DNA of 25,216 nt from Pseudomonadota bacterium (lineage in GTDB: Bacteria; Pseudomonadota; Gammaproteobacteria; Burkholderiales; Burkholderiaceae_E): NCBI GenBank assembly GCA_023389055.1, contig JAEWFA010000025.1, forward strand, positions 1 through 25,216, given 5' to 3'. The notes under the pieces were generated by a model. It was not told the origin of the DNA. It did not search any database and saw only the letters and a list, made by a program, of their open reading frames with translations. The translations under genes and the position numbers were made by a program. Positions 7,975 to 17,431 of this stretch are shown one piece after another (within the stretch, counting starts at the first letter, position 1; each line of letters starts with the position of its first letter).

Positions 7975-7978
<4 letters not shown>
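7574..7978 (+). CDS. Small heat-shock protein, Hsp20/alpha-crystallin family
   Basis: This small protein of 134 residues would bind unfolding proteins as an ATP-independent holdase in the cytoplasm. The alpha-crystallin domain covers about residues 40-131: WEPPVDVLENEREVLIYVALPGV, of which WEPPVDV and ALPGV are the clearest family parts, then SLVVSGRR, GRFERRVPLP and NGCLVISL. A C-terminal I-x-I/V oligomerisation motif is missing. The ATG at 7574 is preferred because a GGACGAG ribosome-like site sits six bases upstream; an in-frame ATG at 7541 would add 11 residues but has no clear site. The stop overlaps the lon start by four bases (ATGA), so the two are translationally coupled and probably share heat or stress control. 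Confidence 0.9.
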
Positions 7979-10440
<2,462 letters not shown>

Positions 10441-10448
10441 TACGCGCG

Positions 10449-10478
10449 GGACGGCGCGTGGAAGAAAGCGCGCCGTCC
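10449..10478. terminator. Stem-loop between lon and the acylphosphatase gene
   Basis: A perfect 10-bp stem, GGACGGCGCG (10449-10458) with CGCGCCGTCC (10469-10478), closes a 10-base loop. It lies in the 55-bp gap between two convergent genes, just after the lon stop, so it could serve both strands. There is no T-run on either side, so it is not a textbook intrinsic terminator and may instead protect 3' ends or work with Rho. Confidence 0.55.
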
Positions 10479-10495
10479 ACCGGGCGCCTTGGCGC

Positions 10496-10777
10496 TCAGA
10501 CGGTGGGACGCTGCTCGAAGTGCGCCGGAACGTCGCTGGCCGGCGCCTCCTCGACGTCGACGCGATCGACGCGGGCGGCGCTCGGCCCGCGCCTGGCCCA
10601 CGCCAGCAGCGCATCGAGCTCGCCCGCGTCGCCGTGCACGAGCGCCTCGACCGTGCCGTCGCGGCGGTTGCGCACCCAGCCGGCCAGGCCGCGCAGGCGC
10701 GCTTCGTCGGCGAGCGACGCGCGAAAGCCGACGCCCTGTACGAGACCGCGGATCAGCAGGCGCCTGGTGACCATCAT
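10496..10777 (-). CDS. acyP: Acylphosphatase
   Basis: This 93-residue enzyme hydrolyses acyl phosphates such as acetyl phosphate or carbamoyl phosphate to carboxylate and phosphate (EC 3.6.1.7). The family's two catalytic residues are visible: the arginine in GLVQGVGFR (Arg19) and the asparagine in GWVRNRRDGTVEA (Asn37). The length is normal (about 90). The start is one of two adjacent ATG codons at 10777 and 10774; the open frame upstream of them is not family-like. It points towards lon and is divergent from the ribbon-helix-helix gene. It is probably a single-gene unit. Confidence 0.92.
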   Translation of the reverse strand: MMVTRRLLIRGLVQGVGFRASLADEARLRGLAGWVRNRRDGTVEALVHGDAGELDALLAWARRGPSAARVDRVDVEEAPASDVPAHFEQRPTV

Positions 10778-10889
10778 CGACACGATGGTCGCTCGTCCGG
10801 GCCGCCAGCGCAAACGGTCCGCGCGCGCCGGGCAGCGCGCCGCACACATCGGATTAGAATGCGATGAACATGGAGGAGATCGTTCGCGG
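10778..10889. promoter_or_regulatory. Divergent intergenic region acyP / ribbon-helix-helix gene
   Basis: This is a 112-bp region between two divergent starts. On the + strand a TAGAAT (10855-10860) matches the -10 consensus in five of six bases, but I see no good -35 box at the right distance. A GGAGGAG ribosome-like site lies at about 10872-10878, ahead of the ribbon-helix-helix start at 10890. Self-regulation by the encoded ribbon-helix-helix protein is possible. Confidence 0.35.
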
Positions 10890-11078
10890 ATGGAACGCAA
10901 GACCGCCCGCCTGACGGTGCTGATCGACCCGGCGAAGAAGAAGGCCTTCGAGACGCTGTGCGCGCGACAGGACGTCACCCCTTCGCAGGTGGTGCGCCAG
11001 CTGATCCGCGACTACCTCGCGCAGCACGGCGTCACCTATCGCACGCAGCCGGGCGTGGCCAATCCGAAGGTGAGATAG
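10890..11078 (+). CDS. Small ribbon-helix-helix (CopG/Arc-like) DNA-binding protein
   Basis: This 62-residue protein reads as a ribbon-helix-helix fold. The strand is KTARLTVLID (residues 4-13), the first helix PAKKKAFETLCARQ (14-27), and the second helix after the turn is TPSQVVRQLIRDYLAQHG (30-47), followed by a polar tail. Such proteins bind DNA as dimers of intertwined strands and usually act as repressors or antitoxins. No toxin-like partner gene is adjacent: downstream is the convergent SulP gene, upstream the divergent acylphosphatase. A purine-rich ribosome site lies about 11 bases ahead of the ATG. The target is unknown; autoregulation is the default expectation for the family. Confidence 0.8.
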   Translation: MERKTARLTVLIDPAKKKAFETLCARQDVTPSQVVRQLIRDYLAQHGVTYRTQPGVANPKVR

Positions 11079-11111
11079 CCGCGCCGCTGCGGCCCGATCG
11101 CGACCGGCGCC

Positions 11112-12863
11112 TCACGAATCGCCGGGCCGCTGCGAGAAGAACTGCCGGCTCGTTCGCAGCACCGCCTGCGCGGTTTCGCTGAGCACCGTCTGCCGGCCCA
11201 CCGTCGTCGTCGGGCCTTCCGCCGCCAGCGCGCGCGAAGCCAGGATGGCATCGGCCAGATCGTCGAAGACGTTCGAGCGCCCGACGAGCTCGATCAGCCC
11301 GGCGCGCTCGAGCTTGCTGCGCACGCGCGCGTTCGCCCCGCTGAGCATCACCGTCACGCCGCGGCGGCGCAGGTCGTTGACGACCTCCTCGAGCGTCTGC
11401 AACCCCGTTTCGTCGATGAAGGGAACCCAGCCCAGGCGCACGATCAGGACGCGCGGATCGGTGTGCGTGGTCGCCAGCGCACGCTCGAAGTTCTCGGCGG
11501 CGCCGAAGAAGAAAGGCCCGTCGATCGAATAGACGAGCACGCCTTCGGGCAGCCGCTGGAAGCCGCGATGCGCGAACTCCTGGTGCAGTTCCTGGTGCGT
11601 GACGTTCTGCACCTCCACGCTGGCGGCCATCCGGCGCATGAACTGCAGCGTCGCGAGGATGACGCCGATGTTCACCGCCACGACGAGGTCGGCGCACACC
11701 GTCAGCCCGAAGGTGACGAGCAGGATGATGACGTCGGCGCGCGGCGCGCGGCGCACCATCTTCAGGAAATGCTTCGCCTCGCTCATGTTCCACGCGACGA
11801 CGAAGAGGATCGCCGCCAGCGCCGCGAGCGGGACGTTCACCGCCAGCGGCGCGAGCACGAGCACGATCAACAGCAGCGTGGCGGCGTGCACGACGCCGGC
11901 CAGCGGGCTCGTGCCGCCGTTGCGGATGTTCGTCGCCGTGCGCGCGATCGCCCCGGTGGCGGCGAATCCGCCGAACAGCGGCGCGGCGAGGTTGGCAATG
12001 CCCTGGCCGATCAGCTCCTGGTTCGAGTCGTGGCGAGTGCCGGCCATTCCGTCGGCGACCACGGCGGACAACAGCGATTCGATCGCCCCGAGCATCGCGA
12101 TGGTGAATGCCGGGCCGATCAGCTCGATCATCCGCGCGACGCTGAGCTCGGGCAGGCCCAACTCGGGGAGCCCCAGCGGAATGCCGCCGAAGGCGCTGCC
12201 GATGGTGACGACGCCGTCGAAACCGAACAGCGCCTGCACGATGGTGGCGAACACCAGCGCGATCAGCGGACCGGGCACCCGCTCGAGCCGTGGAATGCGG
12301 CTGCCGAAGATCACGAGCGCGAGCGAGACGACCGAGAGCAGCGTCGTCGCCAGGTGCAGCTCGGGCAACGCCTGCAGCAGATGCCACAGCTTCTCGTGGA
12401 AGTGCTCGCCGACGACCGGCGGCAGCCCGAAGAAGTCTTTCCACTGCCCGACGAAGATGATGACCCCGATGCCCGAAGTGAAGCCGACGATCACGGGGTC
12501 GGGGATGAACTTGATGATCGCGCCCATTCGCGCGACGCCGAGCAGCAGCAGGATGCCCCCGGCCATCATCGTCGCGATCTGCAAGCCGTCGATGCCGTAG
12601 CGCGCCGTGATGGCGGCGAGGATCACGATGAACGCGCCGGTAGGTCCGGCGATCTGCACGCGGCTGCCGCCGAGCACCGACACGAGAAAGCCGGCGACGA
12701 TCGACGTGTAGATGCCCTGCTCGGGCTTGGCGCCGCTGGCGATCGCGAACGCCATTGCCAGCGGCAAGGCGACGACGCCGACGATCGCGCCGGCGACGAT
12801 GTTCGGCAGCCAGTGCTCGCGGCGCAGGAGGCCGGCCCTGCGCGCTTCGAGCAGTGCGATCAT
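11112..12863 (-). CDS. SulP-family anion transporter with STAS domain
   Basis: This 583-residue inner-membrane transporter has the SulP signature PLAMAFAIASGAKPEQGIYT near residues 34-53 and many hydrophobic helices up to about residue 410. A cytoplasmic STAS domain covers about 435-545, with the DETG loop (484-487) at the site that in other STAS domains is phosphorylated or contacts partners. SulP members move sulfate, bicarbonate or dicarboxylates with Na+ or H+. The neighbouring thiosulfate-type permease makes a sulfur oxyanion plausible, but bicarbonate is equally possible on sequence alone. A tail of about 40 polar residues follows the STAS domain. The upstream gap of 86 bp carries a perfect TATAAT, so the gene probably has its own promoter. 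Confidence 0.93.
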   Translation of the reverse strand: MIALLEARRAGLLRREHWLPNIVAGAIVGVVALPLAMAFAIASGAKPEQGIYTSIVAGFLVSVLGGSRVQIAGPTGAFIVILAAITARYGIDGLQIATMMAGGILLLLGVARMGAIIKFIPDPVIVGFTSGIGVIIFVGQWKDFFGLPPVVGEHFHEKLWHLLQALPELHLATTLLSVVSLALVIFGSRIPRLERVPGPLIALVFATIVQALFGFDGVVTIGSAFGGIPLGLPELGLPELSVARMIELIGPAFTIAMLGAIESLLSAVVADGMAGTRHDSNQELIGQGIANLAAPLFGGFAATGAIARTATNIRNGGTSPLAGVVHAATLLLIVLVLAPLAVNVPLAALAAILFVVAWNMSEAKHFLKMVRRAPRADVIILLVTFGLTVCADLVVAVNIGVILATLQFMRRMAASVEVQNVTHQELHQEFAHRGFQRLPEGVLVYSIDGPFFFGAAENFERALATTHTDPRVLIVRLGWVPFIDETGLQTLEEVVNDLRRRGVTVMLSGANARVRSKLERAGLIELVGRSNVFDDLADAILASRALAAEGPTTTVGRQTVLSETAQAVLRTSRQFFSQRPGDS

Positions 12864-12907
12864 CGGCTTCGAACTCGGGGGGGAAGTGGCGGCGGGATGT
12901 GCTTCTT

Positions 12908-12913
12908 ATTATA
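12908..12913 (-). promoter_or_regulatory. Possible -10 box (TATAAT) upstream of the SulP gene
   Basis: Read on the minus strand, the 86-bp gap before the SulP start contains a perfect TATAAT in GCGTTATAATAAG, about 45 bp upstream of the ATG. In a GC-rich genome such a match is notable. No TTGACA-like box lies 16-18 bp further upstream, so an activator may be needed or the match may be chance. Confidence 0.4.
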
Positions 12914-12949
12914 ACGCCAGGCACATATGCGCGGGGATCGACGCCGGTG

Positions 12950-14065
12950 CTAGGCGTGGGCTTCGCGCATCATCCGCCAGTAGTCGAGCTTCATCATCAG
13001 CGCGGCGCCGGCGACGATCGAGAAGAACGTCAGCATCGACCCGACGGCCAGCGTCGACAGGCCGGTCAGGCCCTGCCCGATCGTGCAGCCGAGAGCCGTG
13101 ATGCCGCCGAAGCCCATCAGCGTCGCCCCCGCCACGTGCCGCTTGAGGTCGGCGGCATCGGGAAAGCTCTCCTCGCGATACGTGCGCGTGAGCAGCGCGT
13201 AAGCCAGCGAGCCCGCGACGATGCCCAGCGCCGTCGCGATGCCGAAGGTGACGTGCTTGCTCTGGTCGCTCCAGAACATCAGGAGTTCGAGCGTATAGGC
13301 GAAGGGCGCCACCAGCGACAGCGACTCGGGACGGTTGCCGTTGGTGGCGATGAACGCTTCCTCGAGCGTCTCCGGGTGCTCGGCGACGTATCCGAGGTGG
13401 CCGGTGACGTACCAGCCACCGACGATCGTCAGTCCGACGACGATTCCGCCGAGCAGCGTGTCGGAACCGCGCGCGTGCCGGTCGGAAAAGACGAAGACGA
13501 GAAGCGCCACCGCAACGAGCGGCGGCAGCCAGCGTGCGACGGCAGCGCCCGACAGACTCCAGGTGGCCGCGACGAGGGTCGGCAGGTCCTGGGTGGTCGG
13601 CAGCCGGACCGAGACCGCGTCGAGCGTGTTCACGCGCCAGACGCCGAACAGCCCCTTGAGCGTCACGTAGGCCGAGATCGCCAGCACGACGAAGACCACG
13701 ACCGACTTCAGGTTGCCGCCTCCGATGCGGATCAGCGTCTTGCTGGTGCAACCGGAGGCGAGCGTCATGCCGACGCCGAACAGCAGTCCGCCGACGAGGT
13801 TCGACAGCCACATCAGGTTCGGACTCGCATACAGCGACTTGTGCGTGTCCACCAGGCCCTGCCCCTGCAAGCCCCAGACGCCGAGCATGGCCACCGCAAT
13901 CGCGAGCACCCACATGCGCATGCGCGTCCAGTCGCCCATGTGGACGATGTCGGACACCGCGCCCATCGTGCAGAAATTGGTCTTGTTGCCCACGAAGCCG
14001 AAGACGGCACCGAGGGCGAAGCCGAGCCATGCGATCAGCGTCGCAGAAGGCAATGCCGGTTCCAT
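12950..14065 (-). CDS. YeeE/YedE-family permease, TsuA-like (thiosulfate uptake)
   Basis: This 371-residue polytopic membrane protein belongs to the YeeE/YedE (sulfur transport) family. The family cysteines are all present in their motifs: NKTNFCTMG (Cys32), LASGCTSKT (Cys106) and LGCTIGQGLTG (Cys327). In the characterised TsuA protein three such cysteines guide thiosulfate through the membrane. Two repeated halves with the GGLLFGVGMTLASGC and GFGGITALGC patterns fit the known inverted-repeat fold. The ATG at 14065 is chosen since homology begins soon after (ATLIAWLGFALGAVFGFVG core). No TusA/YeeD-type partner is adjacent. It follows the LuxR-type regulator by 55 bp on the same strand and may be controlled by it. 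Confidence 0.9.
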   Translation of the reverse strand: MEPALPSATLIAWLGFALGAVFGFVGNKTNFCTMGAVSDIVHMGDWTRMRMWVLAIAVAMLGVWGLQGQGLVDTHKSLYASPNLMWLSNLVGGLLFGVGMTLASGCTSKTLIRIGGGNLKSVVVFVVLAISAYVTLKGLFGVWRVNTLDAVSVRLPTTQDLPTLVAATWSLSGAAVARWLPPLVAVALLVFVFSDRHARGSDTLLGGIVVGLTIVGGWYVTGHLGYVAEHPETLEEAFIATNGNRPESLSLVAPFAYTLELLMFWSDQSKHVTFGIATALGIVAGSLAYALLTRTYREESFPDAADLKRHVAGATLMGFGGITALGCTIGQGLTGLSTLAVGSMLTFFSIVAGAALMMKLDYWRMMREAHA

Positions 14066-14120
14066 CGAACGCAGGATCCGCGGGAGAAACCTCTCATGAT
14101 ACGGCGAGCAGCGACAGGTG

Positions 14121-14621
14121 CTAGCGCGCGAGTCCGTGACGAGCGGCAAGCACGGCGGCGGCGACGCGCGAGCGGCAGCCCAGCTTGGCAAGGATGTGGC
14201 GCACGTGCAGCTTGACCGTATCGGGGCTGATGCCGAGCTCGCGGGCGATGGCCTTGTTGCTGCTCCCACCGGCAAGCTGCGAGAGGATCTGCTGCTCCCG
14301 GGCGGTGAGCGAGTCCGGAGGGAAATTCACGTCCTCGCCCGCTTCTGCCGCAGACCCGGTGCCCGGAGTACCGGCGGCACGCCCGGAAGCGTCGTAGTGC
14401 AGGGTGAACAAGCCGAGAGTCTCACCGCCACTTTGCAGCGGAAGCACGACGCTGGCGGACGACAGGCCGATCTGCCCGGGCCGAGCCTGCTCGGGCTGCC
14501 AGGAAGCGAAGAATTCGGGTTCGCCGTTCGACGATGGCAGGTGCAAGGTTCCCGCACTGGCGCCCGCAAGCTGGACGACCGTGGCGAGGATGGCGTCAAG
14601 CATCGACGGCGAAGTGCTCAT
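14121..14621 (-). CDS. Small LuxR-family (NarL-type helix-turn-helix) transcriptional regulator
   Basis: This 166-residue protein has a clear C-terminal LuxR helix-turn-helix (about residues 103-162): LTAREQQILSQLAGG, SNKAIARELGISPDTVKLHV and RHILAKLGCRSR. The N-terminal 95 residues look like a shortened GAF-type sensor (a short stretch of beta strands such as ASVVLPLQSGGETLGLFTLH) and lack a phosphorylatable receiver domain, so the signal is probably a ligand or redox cue. The ATG at 14621 is preceded by AGGAG five bases upstream; the longer open frame above it is not protein-like. It lies directly upstream of the TsuA-like gene in the same direction, so control of sulfur-compound uptake is a reasonable guess. 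Confidence 0.85.
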   Translation of the reverse strand: MSTSPSMLDAILATVVQLAGASAGTLHLPSSNGEPEFFASWQPEQARPGQIGLSSASVVLPLQSGGETLGLFTLHYDASGRAAGTPGTGSAAEAGEDVNFPPDSLTAREQQILSQLAGGSSNKAIARELGISPDTVKLHVRHILAKLGCRSRVAAAVLAARHGLAR

Positions 14622-14682
14622 GCCAACTCCTGCGGCCACGCGTCGAAACCGAGACTCGCCCGTTGCGCCGCGTGGAGCGAAA

Positions 14683-14713
14683 ATCTTACACCCGTGGAAG
14701 ACAGGCTTGCCAA
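14683..14713 (-). promoter_or_regulatory. Candidate promoter of the LuxR-type regulator gene
   Basis: Read on the minus strand, TTGGCA (14708-14713, five of six to TTGACA) is followed after 19 bp by TAAGAT (14683-14688, four of six to TATAAT), which is preceded by TG as in extended -10 promoters. The spacer is longer than ideal. The start codon of the regulator is 62 bp downstream. A CCACGCG/CGCGTGG inverted repeat flanks the transcribed leader. Confidence 0.3.
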
Positions 14714-14738
14714 GTGCACGAGCGGTCCGACCCGACTT

Positions 14739-15272
14739 ATGGCGGCCACCATGAAGCTGAAGAGACTGCTCTCCTATTTGAAGGACAACGACCTGGTCGT
14801 CGCGACCGCCGAGTCGTGCACGGCAGGCCTGATCGCCGGACGCCTGGCCGACGCGAGCGGCCTGGGCAGCTCGCTCGACGTCGGCTACGTCGTCTATTCG
14901 CCGGCGGCAAAGTGCAGTCGGCTGGGTGTCTCGAAGCAGACGATCGAGCGCTTCGGTCTCACCAGCGAGGAAGTGGCACGCGAAATGGCGCTCGGCGCCG
15001 TAGAGCGCAGCCATGCGTCGATCGCGGTCGCCGACACGGGGCTCGCCGACGAGCCGCCCGAGGGCAGCGACGTCCCGAGCGGCACCGTGTGCTTCGCGTG
15101 GGCGGTGCGCACCGACGACGGCGCGCGCATCTTCTCCGAGACGCGACATTTCGCCGGTTCGCGAAACGTCGTGCGCCGCTCGGCAGCCGACTACGGTCTG
15201 GAGCGCATCCCGCACTATCACCGCAACGCGGGAGCGCCTCGCGGGTCGCGTACATCGAAGGGGCAGCACTGA
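14739..15272 (+). CDS. CinA C-terminal domain protein (nicotinamide-nucleotide amidase-like)
   Basis: This 177-residue protein resembles the stand-alone C-terminal CinA domain (PncC), which deamidates nicotinamide mononucleotide in pyridine nucleotide salvage. The catalytic serine motif ATAESCTAG is present (Ser26), as is the later YVVYSPAAK segment with Lys58 and LTSEEVAREMALGA. The usual glycine-rich GIAGPGGG loop is replaced by ADTGLADEPPEGSDVPSGT, so this is a divergent subfamily and its substrate may differ. A poorly conserved tail of about 25 residues follows. Two in-frame ATGs (14739 and 14751) are possible and neither has a strong ribosome site. It is divergent from the LuxR-type regulator and convergent with the DUF421 gene. 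Confidence 0.8.
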   Translation: MAATMKLKRLLSYLKDNDLVVATAESCTAGLIAGRLADASGLGSSLDVGYVVYSPAAKCSRLGVSKQTIERFGLTSEEVAREMALGAVERSHASIAVADTGLADEPPEGSDVPSGTVCFAWAVRTDDGARIFSETRHFAGSRNVVRRSAADYGLERIPHYHRNAGAPRGSRTSKGQH

Positions 15273-15345
15273 CGCGGCGCACGCGAAAGCCGGACGCAAC
15301 CGCCGCTTGTCATGGGGGTGGAGCGGATTGCTCGCCCTGCGCCGC

Positions 15346-15816
15346 CTACGCCTTCCCGGATGCCTTGCAGATGGTGATTTCGCCGTCCGCCTCGAGAACG
15401 GCGAGCTCCAGCTCCTGCAATTCGCACTGCGCCTCGCGCAGCGCCTTCTCGATGTCGTCGCGACCGATGCGCTCGCGTCGCAGCACCTTGTCGAACAGCT
15501 TGCCGTTTCGACCGAGGACGACCGGCGCGCCCTGCAGGAAGCGCTCTGCCGAGCGGCTGCGCACCGTCGCATAACCGAGGATCAGGTTCAACCCGATCAA
15601 CGTCGCAGCCCGGATCAGCCCGCCGAAGATCGAATCGTCGTTGCCGCCGATCGACGGACTTACCGCCTCGCTGAGCAGCAACATCACCAGCAGGTCGAAC
15701 GGCGTGAGCTGACTGAGCGTGCGCTTGCCTGCGATGCGCATCAGCACCATCAGCGCGAGATAGATGGACGCCGCCCGCAACACGGGCTCCCACCACGGTT
15801 CGGCGGGAATCCACAT
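15346..15816 (-). CDS. DUF421 (YetF-like) membrane protein
   Basis: This 156-residue protein has two or three N-terminal transmembrane helices (about residues 10-30, 40-55 and 65-85) and the DUF421 hallmarks LMRIAGKRTLSQLTPFDLLV and LLLSEAVSPSIGG. A cytoplasmic domain follows with GAPVVLGRNGKLFDKVLRRERI and ELELAVLEADGEITI. The family (YetF/YrbG-type) is widespread but its role is poorly defined; some members in spore formers affect germination or stress. It is the last gene of a leftward group with hemerythrin-like, Mn-catalase and FmdE-like genes, 35 bp after the hemerythrin-like gene. A part in stress tolerance is inferred from that company only. Confidence 0.87.
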   Translation of the reverse strand: MWIPAEPWWEPVLRAASIYLALMVLMRIAGKRTLSQLTPFDLLVMLLLSEAVSPSIGGNDDSIFGGLIRAATLIGLNLILGYATVRSRSAERFLQGAPVVLGRNGKLFDKVLRRERIGRDDIEKALREAQCELQELELAVLEADGEITICKASGKA

Positions 15817-15851
15817 GCGGGCGGGTCCGACCCTGCTTCGGCGTGCGCCGA

Positions 15852-16382
15852 CTACTGCGCAGACTCGGCGCCGTCGCCCATTTCCTGCATCAACTCCTGC
15901 TTGCGCTCGGCGAGCAGGTTGCCGAGTTCCTCCATGTCGACGCCGGCTTTCTTCGCCTTCGGGAAGATCTCGTCCTCCTCTTCCTTGACGTGGTGCTTCA
16001 CGTATTCGCCGAGCACCGTCACCTTCGCGTCGTACAGCTCTTCGTCCGGCGACATCGACGAGATCTGCGCGATCAGGTCCTTGGCACTCGCGTGCTCGAC
16101 TTCGGCCTCGTCGAGCAGGTCCGTCATCTTCTCGCCGCCCGATTCACGCATCGTCGGATAGAAGATCTCCTCTTCGATCTGCGCGTGAACGGTCAGCTCC
16201 AGGAGGATCTGTCCAACCACTTCGATCGCGGCCTCGCGATCCTTTTCCTTTTTCTTCTCGAAGTCCTTGAACAGCTTCTCGACCTTGCGGTGATCGGCCT
16301 CGAGTAGCTCGATCGGATCGTTCTCCTTTCGGGAGCGGGAGCGTGTCGCCGTCGTGCGACCCGCGGTTCGTGTATTGGGCAT
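15852..16382 (-). CDS. Hemerythrin-like (HHE) domain protein
   Basis: This 176-residue protein carries a hemerythrin-type four-helix bundle expected to hold a non-haem di-iron (or other metal) centre. Ligands can be placed: His31 in LEADHRK, His66 and Glu70 in HAQIEEEIF, His97 in EVEHASAKDLI, and His131 and Glu135 in KHHVKEEEDEIFP. About 20 basic, disordered residues precede the domain, and a charged helix follows. Relatives bind oxygen, sense or repair oxidative or nitrosative damage, or store iron. The ATG at 16382 follows a GGAG ribosome site by seven bases. It lies 76 bp downstream of Mn-catalase in the same direction, which supports a role in peroxide or oxygen stress. Confidence 0.92.
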   Translation of the reverse strand: MPNTRTAGRTTATRSRSRKENDPIELLEADHRKVEKLFKDFEKKKEKDREAAIEVVGQILLELTVHAQIEEEIFYPTMRESGGEKMTDLLDEAEVEHASAKDLIAQISSMSPDEELYDAKVTVLGEYVKHHVKEEEDEIFPKAKKAGVDMEELGNLLAERKQELMQEMGDGAESAQ

Positions 16383-16402
16383 GCTGCAACTCCGTGTCGG
16401 GA

Positions 16403-16429
16403 CGCGGCCGCTCGGAAGCGGCGGCCGCG
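16403..16429. other. GC-rich stem-loop between Mn-catalase and the hemerythrin-like gene
   Basis: CGCGGCCGC (16403-16411) and GCGGCCGCG (16421-16429) form a perfect 9-bp stem with a 9-base loop in the 76-bp gap. No T-run follows. It may act as an attenuator or an mRNA-stabilising element setting different levels of the two proteins. Confidence 0.4.
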
Positions 16430-16458
16430 AGCCGGGGGAGCAAGCGGCGTACCAGCGC

Positions 16459-17379
16459 TCAGGTCGATGCGCCGCGCGAAGCGCGGCCGTTTCCTTTTGC
16501 CGGCGTCGCGCTGCCCATGCCGAGCTCGGCGCCGGTGAGCGGATCCGACGCCGGATCGGAGCGCGTGCGCTGCGCGGCCTGCTCGAGCGTGCCGCGCTCG
16601 CCCGAGCCCAGGCCGACGTGCGCCGCTCCGTCGCCGCCGTCGACCGCGCTCTGCTCGTCGCGTTCGCTCACGTAGCGGAAGTTGTCGTCGCTGTTCCAGG
16701 GACCGCGCAGGTCGCCGTCGCCCTGCGACATGTTGAAGTACACATTGGCGAAGCGCGGGTCGACCGGCATCTTCCCGGGCGGGAAGTTCGGCTGGATCGC
16801 ATACAGCGCCTTCTCGAACGAGATCTGGTGCGCCGCCTCGCGCGTCATCAGGAAGCCGAGCGCCTCCTTGACGCCCGCGTCGTCGGTGGCGTTGATCAGC
16901 CGCTCGTAGATGAGCTTCGCGCGCGACTCGGCGGCGATGTTCGAGCGCAGGTCGGCGGTGGGGTCGCCGATCGTGTCGACGTAGGCGGCACTCCAGGGCA
17001 CGCCGCCGGAGTTCGTCAACGGCGGGCCGCCACCGTAGAGCACCTGCGTGAGATGCGAGTCGTTGCCCGGTCCGGTGATCGAGCGGTACATGTCGGCCTC
17101 GGAATCGGTTGCCTCGGCGATTCGCCCCTTGGCGCCGCGATTGAGCATCGCCACCAGCGTACCGATGATCTCGAGGTGACTGAGCTCCTCGGTCGCAATG
17201 TCCATCAGCATGTCCTTGCGACCGGGGTCGGACTCGGCGATCGCCTGCGTGAAATAGCGCATCGCCGCAGCCAGCTCGCCCTGCGGGCCGCCGAACTGCT
17301 CGAGGAGAAGGTTCGCCAGGCCGGGATTCGTCTCGGCCACGCGAACGGTGTACTGGAGCCGCTTGTTGTGGTGGAACAT
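16459..17379 (-). CDS. Manganese catalase
   Basis: This 306-residue enzyme converts hydrogen peroxide to water and oxygen with a di-manganese site, without haem. Metal ligands known from characterised Mn-catalases are all visible: Glu35 (GPQGELAAAMRYF), Glu65 and His68 (ATEELSHLEII), Glu151 (NIAAESRAKLIYERL) and His184 (MTREAAHQISFEKAL). The N-terminus MFHHNKRLQYTVRV is typical. A hydrophilic, glycine/alanine/serine-rich tail of about 60 residues (after residue 245) is not part of the catalytic fold. GGAGG five bases or so ahead of the ATG fixes the start. It is cytoplasmic, with no signal peptide. It sits between an FmdE-like gene (52 bp upstream) and a hemerythrin-like gene, all in one direction. 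Confidence 0.95.
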   Translation of the reverse strand: MFHHNKRLQYTVRVAETNPGLANLLLEQFGGPQGELAAAMRYFTQAIAESDPGRKDMLMDIATEELSHLEIIGTLVAMLNRGAKGRIAEATDSEADMYRSITGPGNDSHLTQVLYGGGPPLTNSGGVPWSAAYVDTIGDPTADLRSNIAAESRAKLIYERLINATDDAGVKEALGFLMTREAAHQISFEKALYAIQPNFPPGKMPVDPRFANVYFNMSQGDGDLRGPWNSDDNFRYVSERDEQSAVDGGDGAAHVGLGSGERGTLEQAAQRTRSDPASDPLTGAELGMGSATPAKGNGRASRGAST

Positions 17380-17431
17380 CTGATCCTCCGTTGCTTGAGC
17401 TCCTTTTTGCGCAAGCGGAGGGCCCGCAAAG

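Noticed and set aside
10890..11078. Antitoxin of a toxin-antitoxin pair
   Set aside because: The ribbon-helix-helix fold is compatible, but no small toxin gene (RelE, ParE, MazF or HigB type) lies next to it on either side.
11463..12914. Long plus-strand frame opposite the SulP gene
   Set aside because: The translation is Glu/Arg/Asp/His-rich low-complexity sequence; the SulP frame on the minus strand has full transmembrane and STAS features.
14622..15572. Upstream extension of the LuxR-type regulator
   Set aside because: It is antisense to the CinA-like gene and not protein-like; a good ribosome site marks the start at 14621.
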